In this document: piece by piece, positions 6,098-12,072 of the stretch
Layout of the letters: each line of letters starts with the position of its first letter
How positions within the stretch are numbered: the first letter of the stretch is position 1
DNA from: Candidatus Uhrbacteria bacterium
GTDB lineage: Bacteria; Patescibacteriota; Patescibacteriia; 2-12-FULL-60-25
NCBI GenBank assembly: GCA_016866635.1
Contig: VGLT01000008.1
Coordinates: forward strand, 1 to 13,759
Length of the DNA stretch: 13,759 bases
Direction of reading: 5' to 3'
Notes under the pieces: model-generated
Told to the model about the DNA's origin: nothing
Database searches by the model: none
What the model saw: the letters and a program-made list of their open reading frames with translations, nothing else
Program-made: the position numbers and the translations under genes

Positions 6098-7153
6098 ATG
6101 GAGAGCTCACATAAAAATTTCATTCTTGAAATCCTAGATGAACACTACAAGCCGGAAGTCGCTAAAAAGATCTTCGCTGCCAGCTTCCTGATCCAATACT
6201 TGGATAAAAAGACTCGATCAGTTGATCGTTCTAGTAAGAGCAGAGCGAGTTTTGCAAATATCTACGCGATCTATGTGTTGGTCAAGGATTATATTGAGGT
6301 AATAGCCACACAGAAAAAGTATTCAGGATACGACGGTATGCGTTTCGGCGAAGCGTTGAAGCAGGTGCGTTTACTGCCATGGGGTGAGAAGTTACAGAAC
6401 CACGCCCTAAACCATAGGCTCAACGAAGAATTCAGAAAGTTTTTCAGTACGAAGACAAAACAGGTACCTCTTATCCGAGATCTCTCAACTCGACGTTATT
6501 GGGTCAATGAAAACCTCTTGCAAATAAAACCCAACGGCGATGAGGTGAACCTTGCGGATGTCATCATTAAGATCATTGATCACTACATTTCACTTAAGCA
6601 AGAGGGATACACCCAATTCATTGATACATGTAAAAAACTACAGAAGAAATTTGATGGCAACCAAGTCTTCGAGTTTTTAAATTCTATTCTTTCCGAAGAA
6701 ACAGACGCGAGACTGTTCGAGATGATTTCTTACTGTATTTTGAAAGAGCATTACAAGAACCACGGCTTCATTTTATATAGAACAGGCAGAACGAATGCGA
6801 ATGATGGCGGCATTGATTTCGTTCTTAAACCGGAAGGGAGATTCTTTCAAGTAACGGAGGTGTTGGATTTTGAAAAATATTTCTTGGACATTGATAAATT
6901 GATTCACTACCCAATCACTTTTGTAATTCGAACTGAGGCTACGCCAGAGGATTCTCTAAGCTTGATTCGCTCCGATGCAAAAAGTAAGTACAACAAAGAA
7001 ACCCTAAATCGTTACTTGGCCTGCTTCGAGGAAATCATCACGTTGCCCGTTCTCCGAGGGTACCTAAAAGAAGTCAAAGAGAAGAAGGAAATTAAAGAAT
7101 TACTAAACGAACTGGCGTTGCAATATCAGATTGAGTACAACATTAAAGGCTAA
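6098..7153 (+). CDS. Probable type II restriction endonuclease with PD-(D/E)XK-like core
   Basis: This is a 351-residue soluble protein with no membrane segment. The N-terminal 200 residues are helical and unrecognised. The C-terminal half carries a candidate nuclease core: an acidic helix ARLFEMISY (E208), then NANDGGIDFVL (D240) and FFQVTEV (Q251, E254). The order Glu-helix, GG-x-D strand, and Q-x-T/E in the next strand fits the PD-(D/E)XK fold with a variant third position. It lies 5 bp downstream of the C-protein-like gene, and its 3' end overlaps the convergent methyltransferase gene by 11 bp, the layout expected of a restriction enzyme. I do not recognise the specificity and no recognition sequence can be inferred. 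The nuclease assignment rests on context plus the motif. It could alternatively be a different DNA-acting partner of the methyltransferase. Confidence 0.75.
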   Translation: MESSHKNFILEILDEHYKPEVAKKIFAASFLIQYLDKKTRSVDRSSKSRASFANIYAIYVLVKDYIEVIATQKKYSGYDGMRFGEALKQVRLLPWGEKLQNHALNHRLNEEFRKFFSTKTKQVPLIRDLSTRRYWVNENLLQIKPNGDEVNLADVIIKIIDHYISLKQEGYTQFIDTCKKLQKKFDGNQVFEFLNSILSEETDARLFEMISYCILKEHYKNHGFILYRTGRTNANDGGIDFVLKPEGRFFQVTEVLDFEKYFLDIDKLIHYPITFVIRTEATPEDSLSLIRSDAKSKYNKETLNRYLACFEEIITLPVLRGYLKEVKEKKEIKELLNELALQYQIEYNIKG

Positions 7154-8651
7154 AGAATGGTAGCTGGCTCCTCGAAGGGGTCTCATGATCCTTTTTACTT
7201 TTATTGCCAGTCTTCTTTTTAATATCTCGAATAAGCTTCTCACCGTTGTATTCCTCAGCCAAGCCTAGTCGACGTAAGCCAATTTTGAAGTACTGTTCAT
7301 TCAGCTCTATCCCAATAGTTTTTCGACCTTGTTTTTTTGCAACGGCGCATGTAGTGAATGTGCCGCCAAATGGATCTAGAACAGTGTCACCGGGATTACT
7401 TGAGGCAAGGACTATTCTTTCTAAAAGCGATTCTGGTTTTTGAGTTGGATGATCCTCATATTCAGGCATGCGGAAACGGACTCTTGGAAAATACCAAACA
7501 TTCCCGGGAGTTTTTTTAGTATTGTAAGGAGTGGGAACTTTCTTTCTGTAGTCGATCAACTTTCTTTCTGAACCAGTCTTGGCCTCGACTTGGATATCTT
7601 CAAAATTGAATTTATAACCGTCCTCGTTTTTAACCGCCATGATTATTGGTTCGTAAAGCGAGCCGAATTTATTCTTTGCCTGTACTCCGGAGCTGTCATA
7701 GAACCAAACGATACGATTGATGATTTTTAACTTTGAGGCAACGTAAACATCCAGATAAGGCATGTGTTGAGTGGCATTCATGAAATAGAATGTACCACTT
7801 GGTTTCAGTATCCGGATGCACTCGTTAATCCATTGCTGGCACCACTCCAAATACCTCGTGGTCGAATCCCATTTATCGCTATTATTGCCAAAATCCTTAC
7901 CTATATTATAAGGAGGATCAGCAAAAATTAAATCAATCGATTCATCCTTAATGCTCCTTAGAACCTCAATACAATCTTCGTTAAAGATAGTCGACGCACC
8001 ATCGGCAGCAAACTTAAATTCCTTTCGTTTAGATGCGCGTCCTGCCTCGACATTCTGATCGTTCTTGTTGCTGAGAACACTGATAACCTTTCCCTGGATC
8101 GCGACATCATCCGGAAACAGGGGAGGAAAACTGGGATTAGCTGGTTGCAGTCTTACACGACCATCTTCCTCAAGAAAAAATTTCTTCAGGGTCGCCTCAT
8201 TGCCATTTACAAGAGCAACTACTTTCTCTCCGTTTTCAGCAGATTGTTGTTCGCGCACTATAACAGTATCACCATCAAATATACCTTCATCGATCATGCT
8301 GTTCCCAGCGACTTTTAGCGCATAGTGTTTCCCGCTATGTGAAAGCTGAGATCGATCAACCGTAATAACCTCCTTATTTTCTACAACCTCAATCGGCACT
8401 CCGGCGGCGATAGTTCCCATGAGGGGAACTTTTACCAAACGACTGCTGCGGGAGATACTGATGGAACGTGCCTTGTTCTCTGTCTTATCCAAATAACCAC
8501 CCGCTTTCAGTTTTGTAACATGAAAATGAGCGGTGGAGACCGATGCTAGTTTGAAATGCTTTTGAATTTCCTCGAGTGATGGCGAATAACCCTTCTTTTG
8601 AGAAGAGCTTTTGATGAAATCGAGGACTTCTTTTTGTTTCTTGGTGAGCAT
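7143..8651 (-). CDS. LexA repressor fused to a beta-class DNA methyltransferase
   Basis: One uninterrupted 502-residue frame. Residues 1-70 are a LexA winged HTH (MLTKKQKEVLDFI, then YSPSLEEIQKHFKLASVSTA). Residues 75-193 are a complete S24/LexA self-cleavage domain: cleavage site A83-G84 in TIAAGVPIEV, nucleophile S118 in GNSMIDEGI and Lys general base K156 in EATLKKF. After a charged linker (about 194-218) comes an N6/N4 methyltransferase with FNEDC, DPPYNIG (245-251), HPTQKPESLLERIV (401-414, motif X) and DPFGGTFTT (426-434, AdoMet motif I). The order IV-X-I marks the beta class. The third Gly of FxGxG is Phe. It presumably protects DNA from the adjacent nuclease, with which it converges. 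The LexA half suggests DNA binding and RecA-stimulated cleavage. Domain calls are secure; the functional coupling is inferred. Confidence 0.93.
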   Translation of the reverse strand: MLTKKQKEVLDFIKSSSQKKGYSPSLEEIQKHFKLASVSTAHFHVTKLKAGGYLDKTENKARSISISRSSRLVKVPLMGTIAAGVPIEVVENKEVITVDRSQLSHSGKHYALKVAGNSMIDEGIFDGDTVIVREQQSAENGEKVVALVNGNEATLKKFFLEEDGRVRLQPANPSFPPLFPDDVAIQGKVISVLSNKNDQNVEAGRASKRKEFKFAADGASTIFNEDCIEVLRSIKDESIDLIFADPPYNIGKDFGNNSDKWDSTTRYLEWCQQWINECIRILKPSGTFYFMNATQHMPYLDVYVASKLKIINRIVWFYDSSGVQAKNKFGSLYEPIIMAVKNEDGYKFNFEDIQVEAKTGSERKLIDYRKKVPTPYNTKKTPGNVWYFPRVRFRMPEYEDHPTQKPESLLERIVLASSNPGDTVLDPFGGTFTTCAVAKKQGRKTIGIELNEQYFKIGLRRLGLAEEYNGEKLIRDIKKKTGNKSKKDHETPSRSQLPFFSL

Positions 8652-8729
8652 AGGCTTGACGTGTTGCGTATATCTGTCATGATACTAGAAAGAAAATAGA
8701 AAATCAACACCTTAATTATCCCCACAGAT

Positions 8730-9155
8730 ATGCAAAGCCAAATCTGGAAGCAAATGATCATCGTTGCCATCATTCTTGCGTCATTTACTTTAAGCGGAAT
8801 CATTCTAAGAATCTTCCTGCCCACTCTTTTTGATATCCGGCAATATCAAGTAGGCGCTGTCTGGCTAGGAATCAGCGGCGGTTTCCTCGGCGGAGGAATT
8901 TACATGGCGCGAGGCTTCTACCAGAGCCTGATAAATCAGGATCGCCCATTCGACTTTGCGCGTTTTGGTTGGTGGTATTTCTTCCGTTTCTTGTTGGGCG
9001 GTGTGGCCGGTGGTCTAACGGTGTTGGTCGCGTTCTTGGGGCTAGATTTGCAGGATTCTAATCAAAATCTTATGGCGTTCTTTTTTCTGGGGGTTCTGGC
9101 GGGCTACAACTTCACATATTTCATGAATAACAAGATCACTAAAGGAGACGTCTGA
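8730..9155 (+). CDS. Four-helix membrane protein, function unknown
   Basis: This is a 141-residue protein with four hydrophobic segments at about 8-30, 42-62, 82-106 and 114-134. The second is glycine-rich (WLGISGGFLGGGIYMARGFYQ, cut here to the core GGFLGGG) and the loops carry several aromatic residues. It has no recognisable enzymatic motif. The stop is 2 bp before the ATG of the MBL-fold gene, so the pair is almost certainly cotranscribed and probably works together, with this protein anchoring or forming a membrane partner. A possible promoter (TTGACG at 8656-8661 with GATACT 19 bp downstream) is weak and diverges from the LexA-methyltransferase gene. No Shine-Dalgarno site precedes the ATG. 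It may belong to a family of accessory or defence-associated small membrane proteins, but I cannot name one. Confidence 0.75.
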   Translation: MQSQIWKQMIIVAIILASFTLSGIILRIFLPTLFDIRQYQVGAVWLGISGGFLGGGIYMARGFYQSLINQDRPFDFARFGWWYFFRFLLGGVAGGLTVLVAFLGLDLQDSNQNLMAFFFLGVLAGYNFTYFMNNKITKGDV

Positions 9156-9157
9156 TT

Positions 9158-9973
9158 ATGCTGCAAATCAAGATTTACAATGTAGAACATGGAAATTGCG
9201 CCTACCTGGTGACACCAAACGGTGAATCTATTCTGGTCGACGCAGGTCACAGCTCAGATGCTGATTATTACCCTCGTCATGAGATCGAACTCGATCTCCA
9301 AAATCGTGGTCGTTCCCAGGTCACCATTTTTATAAACTCCAATGCCGACCACGATCATGTCTCGGATCTCCACGATATTCATGGCACTTTGCAGCCAGTA
9401 ATACTAATGAAGAATCCTACGATAGACGGGTCTCTCATTCGATCAATTAAGGAGCAGCCTCTAACGAATGGTTTGGAGGCGTTCTGCCGTATGTGCGATA
9501 CCTATACAAATCCGATTGCTACTCCGGATTTAGGCGGTGTAGAAATGCAATCATTCCATAATCCATTCAGTCAATTTGAGGACACCAACAATGCAAGTCT
9601 TGTGACGTTCTTCTTTTATGGAAAGATTGGGATTATATTCCCTGGAGACATGGAAAAGGTCGGATGGCTTGAGTTGTTAAAAAATCCACAATTCTGCGCT
9701 GCCCTCCAGCGCACCAATATCTTCGTTGCTTCTCACCATGGCCGAGAAGGTGGTTATTGCGCGGAAGTCTTCAATCACTGCAAACCCGAGTTAGTTATCA
9801 TTTCCGATAAACCAGTTGAACATCAAACTCAGGAGCACTCCTTGTATCAGCAACATGCTTCCGGAGTGAGATTTGGTGAGCAGGTGCGTAAAGTTGTCTC
9901 GACACGCTCGGATGGGACGATTTTTATCAATGTGGAGACGGACAAAGCCACTTACAGATTGGGAGTGGCCTAG
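9158..9973 (+). CDS. ComEC-like metallo-beta-lactamase-fold hydrolase
   Basis: This is a 271-residue soluble protein with an MBL fold of the ComEC C-terminal type. The first strands read IKIYNVEHGN then ESILVDAG (24-30). The metal-binding segment is SNADHDHVSDL (61-71), aligning with SHxDxDH but with Asn62 where the first His should be; D64, D66 and H67 are kept. ComEC-like NNASLVTFFF (144-153), GIIFPGDME with the bridging Asp (158-165), SHHGREGG (H193, H194) and VIISDKP follow. Such domains are metal-dependent nucleases or phosphodiesterases. AAGGAG lies 10 nt before the ATG, inside the end of the membrane protein gene. There is no ComEC membrane channel in this polypeptide; the separate four-helix protein may fill a membrane role. 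Fold confidence is high, substrate unknown, and metal occupancy may be altered. Confidence 0.88.
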   Translation: MLQIKIYNVEHGNCAYLVTPNGESILVDAGHSSDADYYPRHEIELDLQNRGRSQVTIFINSNADHDHVSDLHDIHGTLQPVILMKNPTIDGSLIRSIKEQPLTNGLEAFCRMCDTYTNPIATPDLGGVEMQSFHNPFSQFEDTNNASLVTFFFYGKIGIIFPGDMEKVGWLELLKNPQFCAALQRTNIFVASHHGREGGYCAEVFNHCKPELVIISDKPVEHQTQEHSLYQQHASGVRFGEQVRKVVSTRSDGTIFINVETDKATYRLGVA

Positions 9974-9975
9974 GT

Positions 9976-10044
9976 ATACGAAAACCCAAAAACCCAAAAT
10001 TCCGCTCAGTTGAGAACCGCATACGAAAACCTAAGAACCTAAAA
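9976..10044 (+). repeat. Two imperfect 24-bp direct repeats with internal 8-bp period
   Basis: The units at 9976-9999 and 10021-10044 both begin ATACGAAAACC and differ at only 3 of 24 positions, all transitions (C/T, A/G, C/T). Inside each, the ACCC or ACCT core recurs exactly 8 bp apart (9984/9992 and 10029/10037). No reading frame spans them. They lie 2 bp after the stop of the MBL gene. Confidence 0.7.
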
Positions 10045-10065
10045 CGTGGCTAAAATAAGCGGCTA

Positions 10066-10119
10066 GGTTTCCTAGGTTAAAAACCTAATAACCTAGAAAC
10101 CAGTACCGAAAACGGTACT
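10066..10119. repeat. Two adjacent inverted repeats (hairpins)
   Basis: Arm 10066-10078 (GGTTTCCTAGGTT) pairs with 10090-10101 (AACCTAGAAACC), giving 12 pairs with one bulge and an 11-nt loop. An alternative pairing using CTAGGTT and AACCTAG is also possible. Immediately after it, AGTACCG-AAAA-CGGTACT (10102-10119) is a perfect 7-bp hairpin. Neither has a T-run. ACC cores in the loop and right arm again fall 8 bp apart (10083, 10091, 10099). Confidence 0.7.
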
Positions 10120-10251
10120 CTCAAAAATTCGCGCGGCGTTCGCATAATTCCAAGAACATTCATCAATCAATCATCAAAGCTCCCCATCTAAGACGGATCA
10201 AGCTATTTCAATCCCTTATGGCAGTCTGAGATCGAGACAATTCCCGCGTCA

Positions 10252-10353
10252 TTACGCCAATGTTTGAGCCGTTTCCCTCGCTTTGCCGAACTCATGCCAG
10301 CGTTCCAGCTCGGAAACAAGCTCGTTCCACCGCGCACCCACATGGGCTACCAT
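10252..10353 (-). CDS. Doubtful 33-aa ORF, possibly a gene remnant
   Basis: From an ATG at 10353 the minus strand reads MVAHVGARWNELVSELERWH and 13 further residues, then stops. The stretch WNELVSELERWHEFGKARETA has the look of real amphipathic helix coding sequence. Shifting frame after the stop gives WRNDAGIVSISDCHKGLK before another stop, which hints at a frameshifted remnant. The ATG abuts the terminator hairpin. It is too short to be sure of coding. Confidence 0.25.
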   Translation of the reverse strand: MVAHVGARWNELVSELERWHEFGKARETAQTLA

Positions 10354-10387
10354 AAGAAAAATGCTCCAACAGGGGTATTTTTCTTTT
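10354..10387 (+). terminator. Strong rho-independent terminator
   Basis: AAGAAAAATGCTCC (10354-10367) and GGGGTATTTTTCTT (10372-10385) form a 14-bp stem with two G.T pairs and an AACA loop. The descending arm is T-rich and is followed by TT. Because the ascending arm is A-rich, it could act in both directions. It ends any transcript coming from the MBL gene or the repeat region and insulates the small gene that follows. Confidence 0.75.
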
Positions 10388-10390
10388 GGG

Positions 10391-10419
10391 TTCTCATTCT
10401 TTTTTCCATCTGCTATCCT
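10391..10419 (+). promoter_or_regulatory. Promoter of the small unknown gene
   Basis: TTCTCA (10391-10396), a 17-bp spacer ending TGC, and TATCCT (10414-10419) form an extended -10 promoter. The ATG at 10428 begins 9 nt after the -10 box, so the mRNA would be leaderless or nearly so. Confidence 0.5.
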
Positions 10420-10427
10420 ATTACTAT

Positions 10428-10670
10428 ATGCCGAACGAAAAAATGTTAGCCGCTTGGGGAAAGCGTGAGCAGGAGGAATTAGAAAAATTGCGTCGGGAAC
10501 AGGGGGGTGGATCTAAACAAGGGGAATTGCGGATAGAAATAGAACGACCAGATGTTGGACAAGAACCACCAAAAGACTACGTCATCATTCCTCCACCGGG
10601 TGAGGAGAATGAACCAGGAAAGGTCGACGGGACTATAAAGGGGTATACATTTGGTGAAAAAGAGAAATAA
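10428..10670 (+). CDS. 80-aa hydrophilic protein, function unknown
   Basis: This is a small highly charged protein starting MPNEKMLAAWGKREQEELEK. A short helical N-terminus is followed by a Gly/Pro-rich, probably disordered middle (REQGGGSKQGE, IIPPPGEENEPG) and a C-terminal GYTFGEKEK. It has no cysteine, no membrane segment and no motif I recognise. I chose the ATG at 10428; an in-frame TTG at 10386 would add 14 residues but lies upstream of the -35 box and in the terminator tail. It is preceded by its own promoter, and its stop is 24 bp before the TrmB-like regulator, so they may be cotranscribed. Composition supports a real gene, but homologues are not known to me. Confidence 0.6.
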   Translation: MPNEKMLAAWGKREQEELEKLRREQGGGSKQGELRIEIERPDVGQEPPKDYVIIPPPGEENEPGKVDGTIKGYTFGEKEK

Positions 10671-10694
10671 ATTTGTGCTAAACCTTCTTTTATC

Positions 10695-11447
10695 ATGAAG
10701 GATCTTTTGCCCTTACTGCGTTCACTTGGACTGTTGGAGAGTGAGATCAAAACGTACATGGCGGCCTTTGAACAAGGTGCGGGTACCGTGCTTCATTTCA
10801 CCAAACTAACCAAATTATCGCGACAAGCAACCTATGTCGCGATCGATGGATTATCAAAACGAGGACTGATGAGCAGTGTATTGCGTGGTAAAAAGCGCTT
10901 TTACGCCGCAGAACATCCAGGCAGGCTTTTGGCGTTTGCCAGACGACGCGAAAATGAATTAAAAGAATCTATCCACGATTTAGAGCGAGCCATTCCAGAA
11001 TTGGAATTGCAAATGGGGGGAGAAAAACCGATCGTAAAAGTATTCGAGGGCAAAGAAGGAATCCGCGCTGTGATTGAAGAACTGCGCGCTTCGCGACCTG
11101 ATTGCCTATATGAAATGACGGATGTCCCCTCGATGTTAAACGTCATCACGGACGAAGATACAGCAGAGCTGAAAAAAGAAGTGGCAAAAATTAAGGGACA
11201 AAAGATTGGTATTTTTTACTATGGCCCTAACCACAGTCCCTCGCCTGGAACAGATGTAAAGCGTATTTCTCTCCCAAAAAAATATAGCGACTTTCGATCT
11301 AACATTGGGATTTATGGCAATAAACTAGCCATGATTACGTTTGAGGGAAAGATGCATTCTGTTATTATTGAAAACAAAGCATTGATACGAACTCTGCAAA
11401 TTTTATTTGAATTAGCGCATCGCGGTGGACAAAATCTGCCTGAATAG
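10695..11447 (+). CDS. TrmB-like HTH transcriptional regulator
   Basis: This is a 250-residue regulator. An N-terminal winged HTH of the TrmB type spans about 3-80: LRSLGLLESEIKTYMAAFEQ, then the recognition region KLSRQATYVAIDGLSKRGL and a wing ending KKRFYAAEHPGRLL. A helical linker (about 80-105) follows, then an alpha/beta C-terminal domain (KPIVKVFEGKEGIRAVIEEL onward) resembling the effector-proximal part of TrmB family members, without the full sugar-binding module. Such proteins are frequent in archaea and Patescibacteria. It would bind DNA as a dimer; target and ligand are unknown. It converges with the DoxX-family gene, 46 bp apart, and follows a small unknown gene on the same strand. 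Start chosen at the first ATG; no Shine-Dalgarno site. Confidence 0.88.
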   Translation: MKDLLPLLRSLGLLESEIKTYMAAFEQGAGTVLHFTKLTKLSRQATYVAIDGLSKRGLMSSVLRGKKRFYAAEHPGRLLAFARRRENELKESIHDLERAIPELELQMGGEKPIVKVFEGKEGIRAVIEELRASRPDCLYEMTDVPSMLNVITDEDTAELKKEVAKIKGQKIGIFYYGPNHSPSPGTDVKRISLPKKYSDFRSNIGIYGNKLAMITFEGKMHSVIIENKALIRTLQILFELAHRGGQNLPE

Positions 11448-11493
11448 CACAAATCTAAATCAGATTGATCATCGAGCTCAACTTCAAGATTTT

Positions 11494-11970
11494 TTATCCA
11501 AGCAAATTCCGTATCTTTTGGTACTTCTTGCAAATTGACAAATTGGAACACCGCATCTCCAACCCATACACGCGTCCGGCACGGAAGGCATTTAGCGTGA
11601 GTAAAGCAAGAATAAAAATCACGTGATCATCAATAAGAAATGCTGTTTTGCCGACATAGGGAAAGTGCAAAATTGGAATGTAATAAAGGAGCATAAGCAC
11701 ACTCCCAAACACGGTGCTCAAACGAACGAATAAACCAAGAATGAGCGAGATCCCAAGCAACAACAACCCCCATTCATTGATCACATTAATCACAGGAAGC
11801 ACGCTCGGGCTCGCAAACCACTTGTACAACCCACTCAACGTCTGCGCATTATTCAAATATCCCGCCGCAGACCAGGTTGGATTAAGTAATTTGGACAACC
11901 CTGCATAAAAAAACATCACCCCAAGTCCAAGGCGTAAGAGGAACAGCATGATTTTTTGAAATAAACTCAT
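11494..11970 (-). CDS. DoxX-family membrane protein
   Basis: This is a 158-residue protein with four hydrophobic segments at about 6-26, 58-80, 84-103 and 112-130. The opening LLRLGLGVMFFYAGLSKLLNP matches the DoxX signature (R-x-x-LG...F...AG..KL), and the W/NEWGLLLLGISLILGLFVR segment fits the second helix. DoxX proteins are small quinone- or redox-associated membrane proteins of mixed, often unknown role. The C-terminal tail after GRVYGLE (about residues 133-158, with two Cys) is unlike the family core and might be an extension produced by local decay. A -10-like TAGAAT sits 8 nt upstream of the ATG, so the mRNA is probably near-leaderless. It converges with the TrmB-like gene. Confidence 0.87.
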   Translation of the reverse strand: MSLFQKIMLFLLRLGLGVMFFYAGLSKLLNPTWSAAGYLNNAQTLSGLYKWFASPSVLPVINVINEWGLLLLGISLILGLFVRLSTVFGSVLMLLYYIPILHFPYVGKTAFLIDDHVIFILALLTLNAFRAGRVYGLEMRCSNLSICKKYQKIRNLLG

Positions 11971-11978
11971 ATATTTAA

Positions 11979-11984
11979 ATTCTA
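11979..11984 (-). promoter_or_regulatory. -10 box upstream of the DoxX-family gene
   Basis: TAGAAT on the minus strand lies 8 nt before the ATG at 11970, again the spacing expected for a leaderless mRNA. The -35 region is weak. Confidence 0.4.
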
Positions 11985-12072
11985 TCGCTTTTTCAGTTAG
12001 TCTGCGAGCGCACGCTCTTGGACCAGCAAAAAAACGAATAAGAAATTCACGCGCACGAGGTAGTTTTGGGTT

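Larger units (their letters stand above)
4040..9973. mobile_element. Candidate integrative island next to tRNA-Glu
   Basis: This block contains a serine recombinase at its left edge, a restriction-modification locus and a membrane/MBL pair. It lies between the tRNA-Glu terminator and a repeat-rich non-coding stretch. The left edge is placed at about 4040 because the recombinase frame there turns into antisense tRNA terminator sequence. The right edge is a guess: I found no convincing repeat of the tRNA 3' end or of the 4040-4070 sequence further right. The island could end as early as about 8700. Confidence 0.4.
9974..10427. other. 454-bp stretch without a confident gene
   Basis: The stretch holds the 24-bp direct repeats and hairpins (to 10119), then about 130 bp in which I see nothing clear, a weak 33-codon minus-strand ORF (10252-10353), a strong terminator (10354-10387) and a promoter for the next gene (10391-10419). 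It may mark the right boundary of the accessory island or hold a non-coding RNA ending at the terminator. No tRNA or rRNA pattern is seen in it. Confidence 0.6.

Noticed and set aside
7158..7165. TGGTAGCT resembling the reverse complement of the tRNA-Glu 3' end, a possible attachment site
   Set aside because: Only 8 bases match, it is in the wrong orientation for a direct repeat, and it lies inside the methyltransferase coding sequence; chance is enough.
8652..8729. Possible SOS box in front of the LexA-methyltransferase gene
   Set aside because: I looked for GAAC-N4-GTTC and CTGT-N8-ACAG patterns and found only a weak TATC-N6-GATA palindrome, which is not enough to call an operator.
11312..11551. 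79-codon minus-strand ORF (MFQFVNLQEVPKDTEF...) overlapping the DoxX gene end and the TrmB-like gene
   Set aside because: Its first third looks protein-like, but most of it is antisense to the TrmB-like gene and it lacks a plausible start signal. It may reflect a shifted tail of DoxX but is not supported as a gene.
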